Assembly: GCA_937997605.1 (NCBI GenBank)
Contig: CALLFD010000176.1
Location: 1-5,127 of the forward strand
DNA length: 5,127 nt
Source: an uncultured Collinsella sp.
GTDB lineage: Bacteria; Actinomycetota; Coriobacteriia; Coriobacteriales; Coriobacteriaceae
Direction of reading: 5' to 3'
Under the pieces are notes generated by a model that was not told the DNA's origin, made no database searches, and saw only the letters and a program-made list of their open reading frames with translations. Positions 4,382-5,127 of this stretch are shown here, in pieces (positions within the stretch are counted from its first letter, which is position 1; each line of letters starts with the position of its first letter). The position numbers were made by a program, and so were the translations under genes.

Positions 4382-5127
4382 TAGCGAGGCTCGCCCACGA
4401 CGGAGCCAGACAGATACCACGTCTTGGCAACATCAATATCAACATCGACGATCTTGCCGATAAGCTGATCGATGCCATAGCCAGCAGGAATCGGCGCATG
4501 CACCGTCTGGTTCTTGGGGCTCTTGCCCAGAAGGACAGCGTCGTTCTTCTTGCTCGTACCCTCAATAAGTGCAGGCACCACGGTGTGAAGTTCGCCCTGG
4601 TTATACTCGTGCGCCGTCGTCTCGATAACCTTGACCAGACGGTTAAAGCGCTCAAGGATAACCTCATGCGGGGTGGGATCATAAATCTCAGCTGCCGGGG
4701 TACCGGCGCGCTTGGAGTAAATAAACGTGTAGGCTTGGGCATAGCGCACCGTCTCGGCAAGCGACAGCGTCTGCTCAAAGTCTTCTTCAGTCTCGCCCGG
4801 GAAGCCCACGATGATATCGGTAGAAAGCGCAATATCGGGCATACGGTTACGAATACGATCGACCAGGCCCAGATAATCCTCGCGCGTATAACGACGATTC
4901 ATCTCTTTAAGAATGCGCGTGGAGCCCGACTGAACGGCCAGGTGAAGCTGCGGCATGACGGCAGGCGTCTCGGCCATAGCATCAATGGTCTCGGGCAGCA
5001 GATCCTTAGGATGAGAAGAGGTAAAGAAGATGCGCTCGACGCCCGTATCGCCCACGGCGCGCAGCAGATCGGCGAAACGCGGCTTGCCAAAGAGATCGCG
5101 ACCGTAGGAGTTAACGTTCTGTCCCAG
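4381..5127 (-). CDS. miaB: tRNA-2-methylthio-N6-dimethylallyladenosine synthase MiaB, C-terminal part
   Basis: The last 248 residues are present and the reading frame stays open to the window edge, so the 5' part is cut off. MiaB is a radical-SAM iron-sulphur enzyme that methylthiolates i6A37 made by MiaA. The fragment begins LGQNVNSYGRDL, which lies just after the radical-SAM cysteine region. It continues with SSHPKDL, HLAVQSGS (62-69), NRRYTREDY, STDIIVGFPGETEEDF, FIYSKRAGTPA (135-145) and a C-terminal TRAM domain (about 177-246). The CxxxCxxC cluster and the N-terminal UPF0004 domain lie outside the window. HLAVQSGS has Ala where HLPVQSGS is usual, a single-residue variation. The internal GTG at 5055 is not a start, because homology extends upstream of it. 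The gene heads the miaB-miaA-hflX run; its promoter is not in the window. Confidence 0.97.
   Translation of the reverse strand: MGQNVNSYGRDLFGKPRFADLLRAVGDTGVERIFFTSSHPKDLLPETIDAMAETPAVMPQLHLAVQSGSTRILKEMNRRYTREDYLGLVDRIRNRMPDIALSTDIIVGFPGETEEDFEQTLSLAETVRYAQAYTFIYSKRAGTPAAEIYDPTPHEVILERFNRLVKVIETTAHEYNQGELHTVVPALIEGTSKKNDAVLLGKSPKNQTVHAPIPAGYGIDQLIGKIVDVDIDVAKTWYLSGSVVGEPR

Noticed and set aside
4382..4420. In-frame upstream start for miaA at 4420
   Set aside because: It lies within miaB and adds 13 residues before the normal N-terminus; the ATG at 4381 overlaps the miaB stop and fits the family.

Overview
The window reads as ordinary bacterial chromosome with moderate to high GC, most likely from an actinobacterium of the Coriobacteriia (Collinsella-like). 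I infer this from the gene order miaB-miaA-hflX / lexA / LysM protein / nrdR, from the protein sequences and from codon usage; no species marker is visible. In Mycobacterium the same block is miaB...miaA-dapF-hflX...lexA-chiZ(Rv2719c)-nrdR, so this is a conserved actinobacterial neighbourhood, here more compact and without dapF. Bases 1-30 are not genomic. They match the end of the Illumina TruSeq read-1 adapter, so the left edge is an assembly end that cuts nrdR.

Layout. 31-156 (-): start of nrdR, truncated by the adapter. 152-193: perfect 11-bp inverted repeat over the nrdR start codon. 208-657 (-): small membrane-anchored LysM protein of the YneA/ChiZ type. 658-820: divergent control region with three LexA-type operators spaced exactly 28 bp apart and a strong sigma-70-type promoter for the LysM gene. 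821-1465 (+): lexA. 1465-2169 (+): polytopic membrane protein of the DUF1624/HGSNAT-like acyltransferase family, overlapping the lexA stop codon by one base. 2154-3443 (-): hflX. 3443-4381 (-): miaA. 4381-5127 (-): C-terminal part of miaB, cut by the window edge.

How the genes fit together. The left half is an SOS control node. LexA would repress itself and the divergent LysM gene through the shared operators. After DNA damage the LysM protein, by analogy with YneA and ChiZ, would delay cell division. nrdR (repressor of ribonucleotide reductase genes) lies 51 bases downstream on the same strand, and the membrane acyltransferase is coupled to lexA, so both may follow the SOS response. The right half is a tRNA-modification and ribosome-GTPase operon: MiaA prenylates A37 of tRNAs, MiaB methylthiolates the product, and HflX is a ribosome-binding GTPase. 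The two halves converge with overlapping 3' ends.

I see no mobile element, CRISPR array, tRNA, rRNA or foreign-looking segment. No wholly new system is evident. The most interesting parts are the operator array, the possible SOS link of nrdR and the acyltransferase, and the hairpin at the nrdR start.
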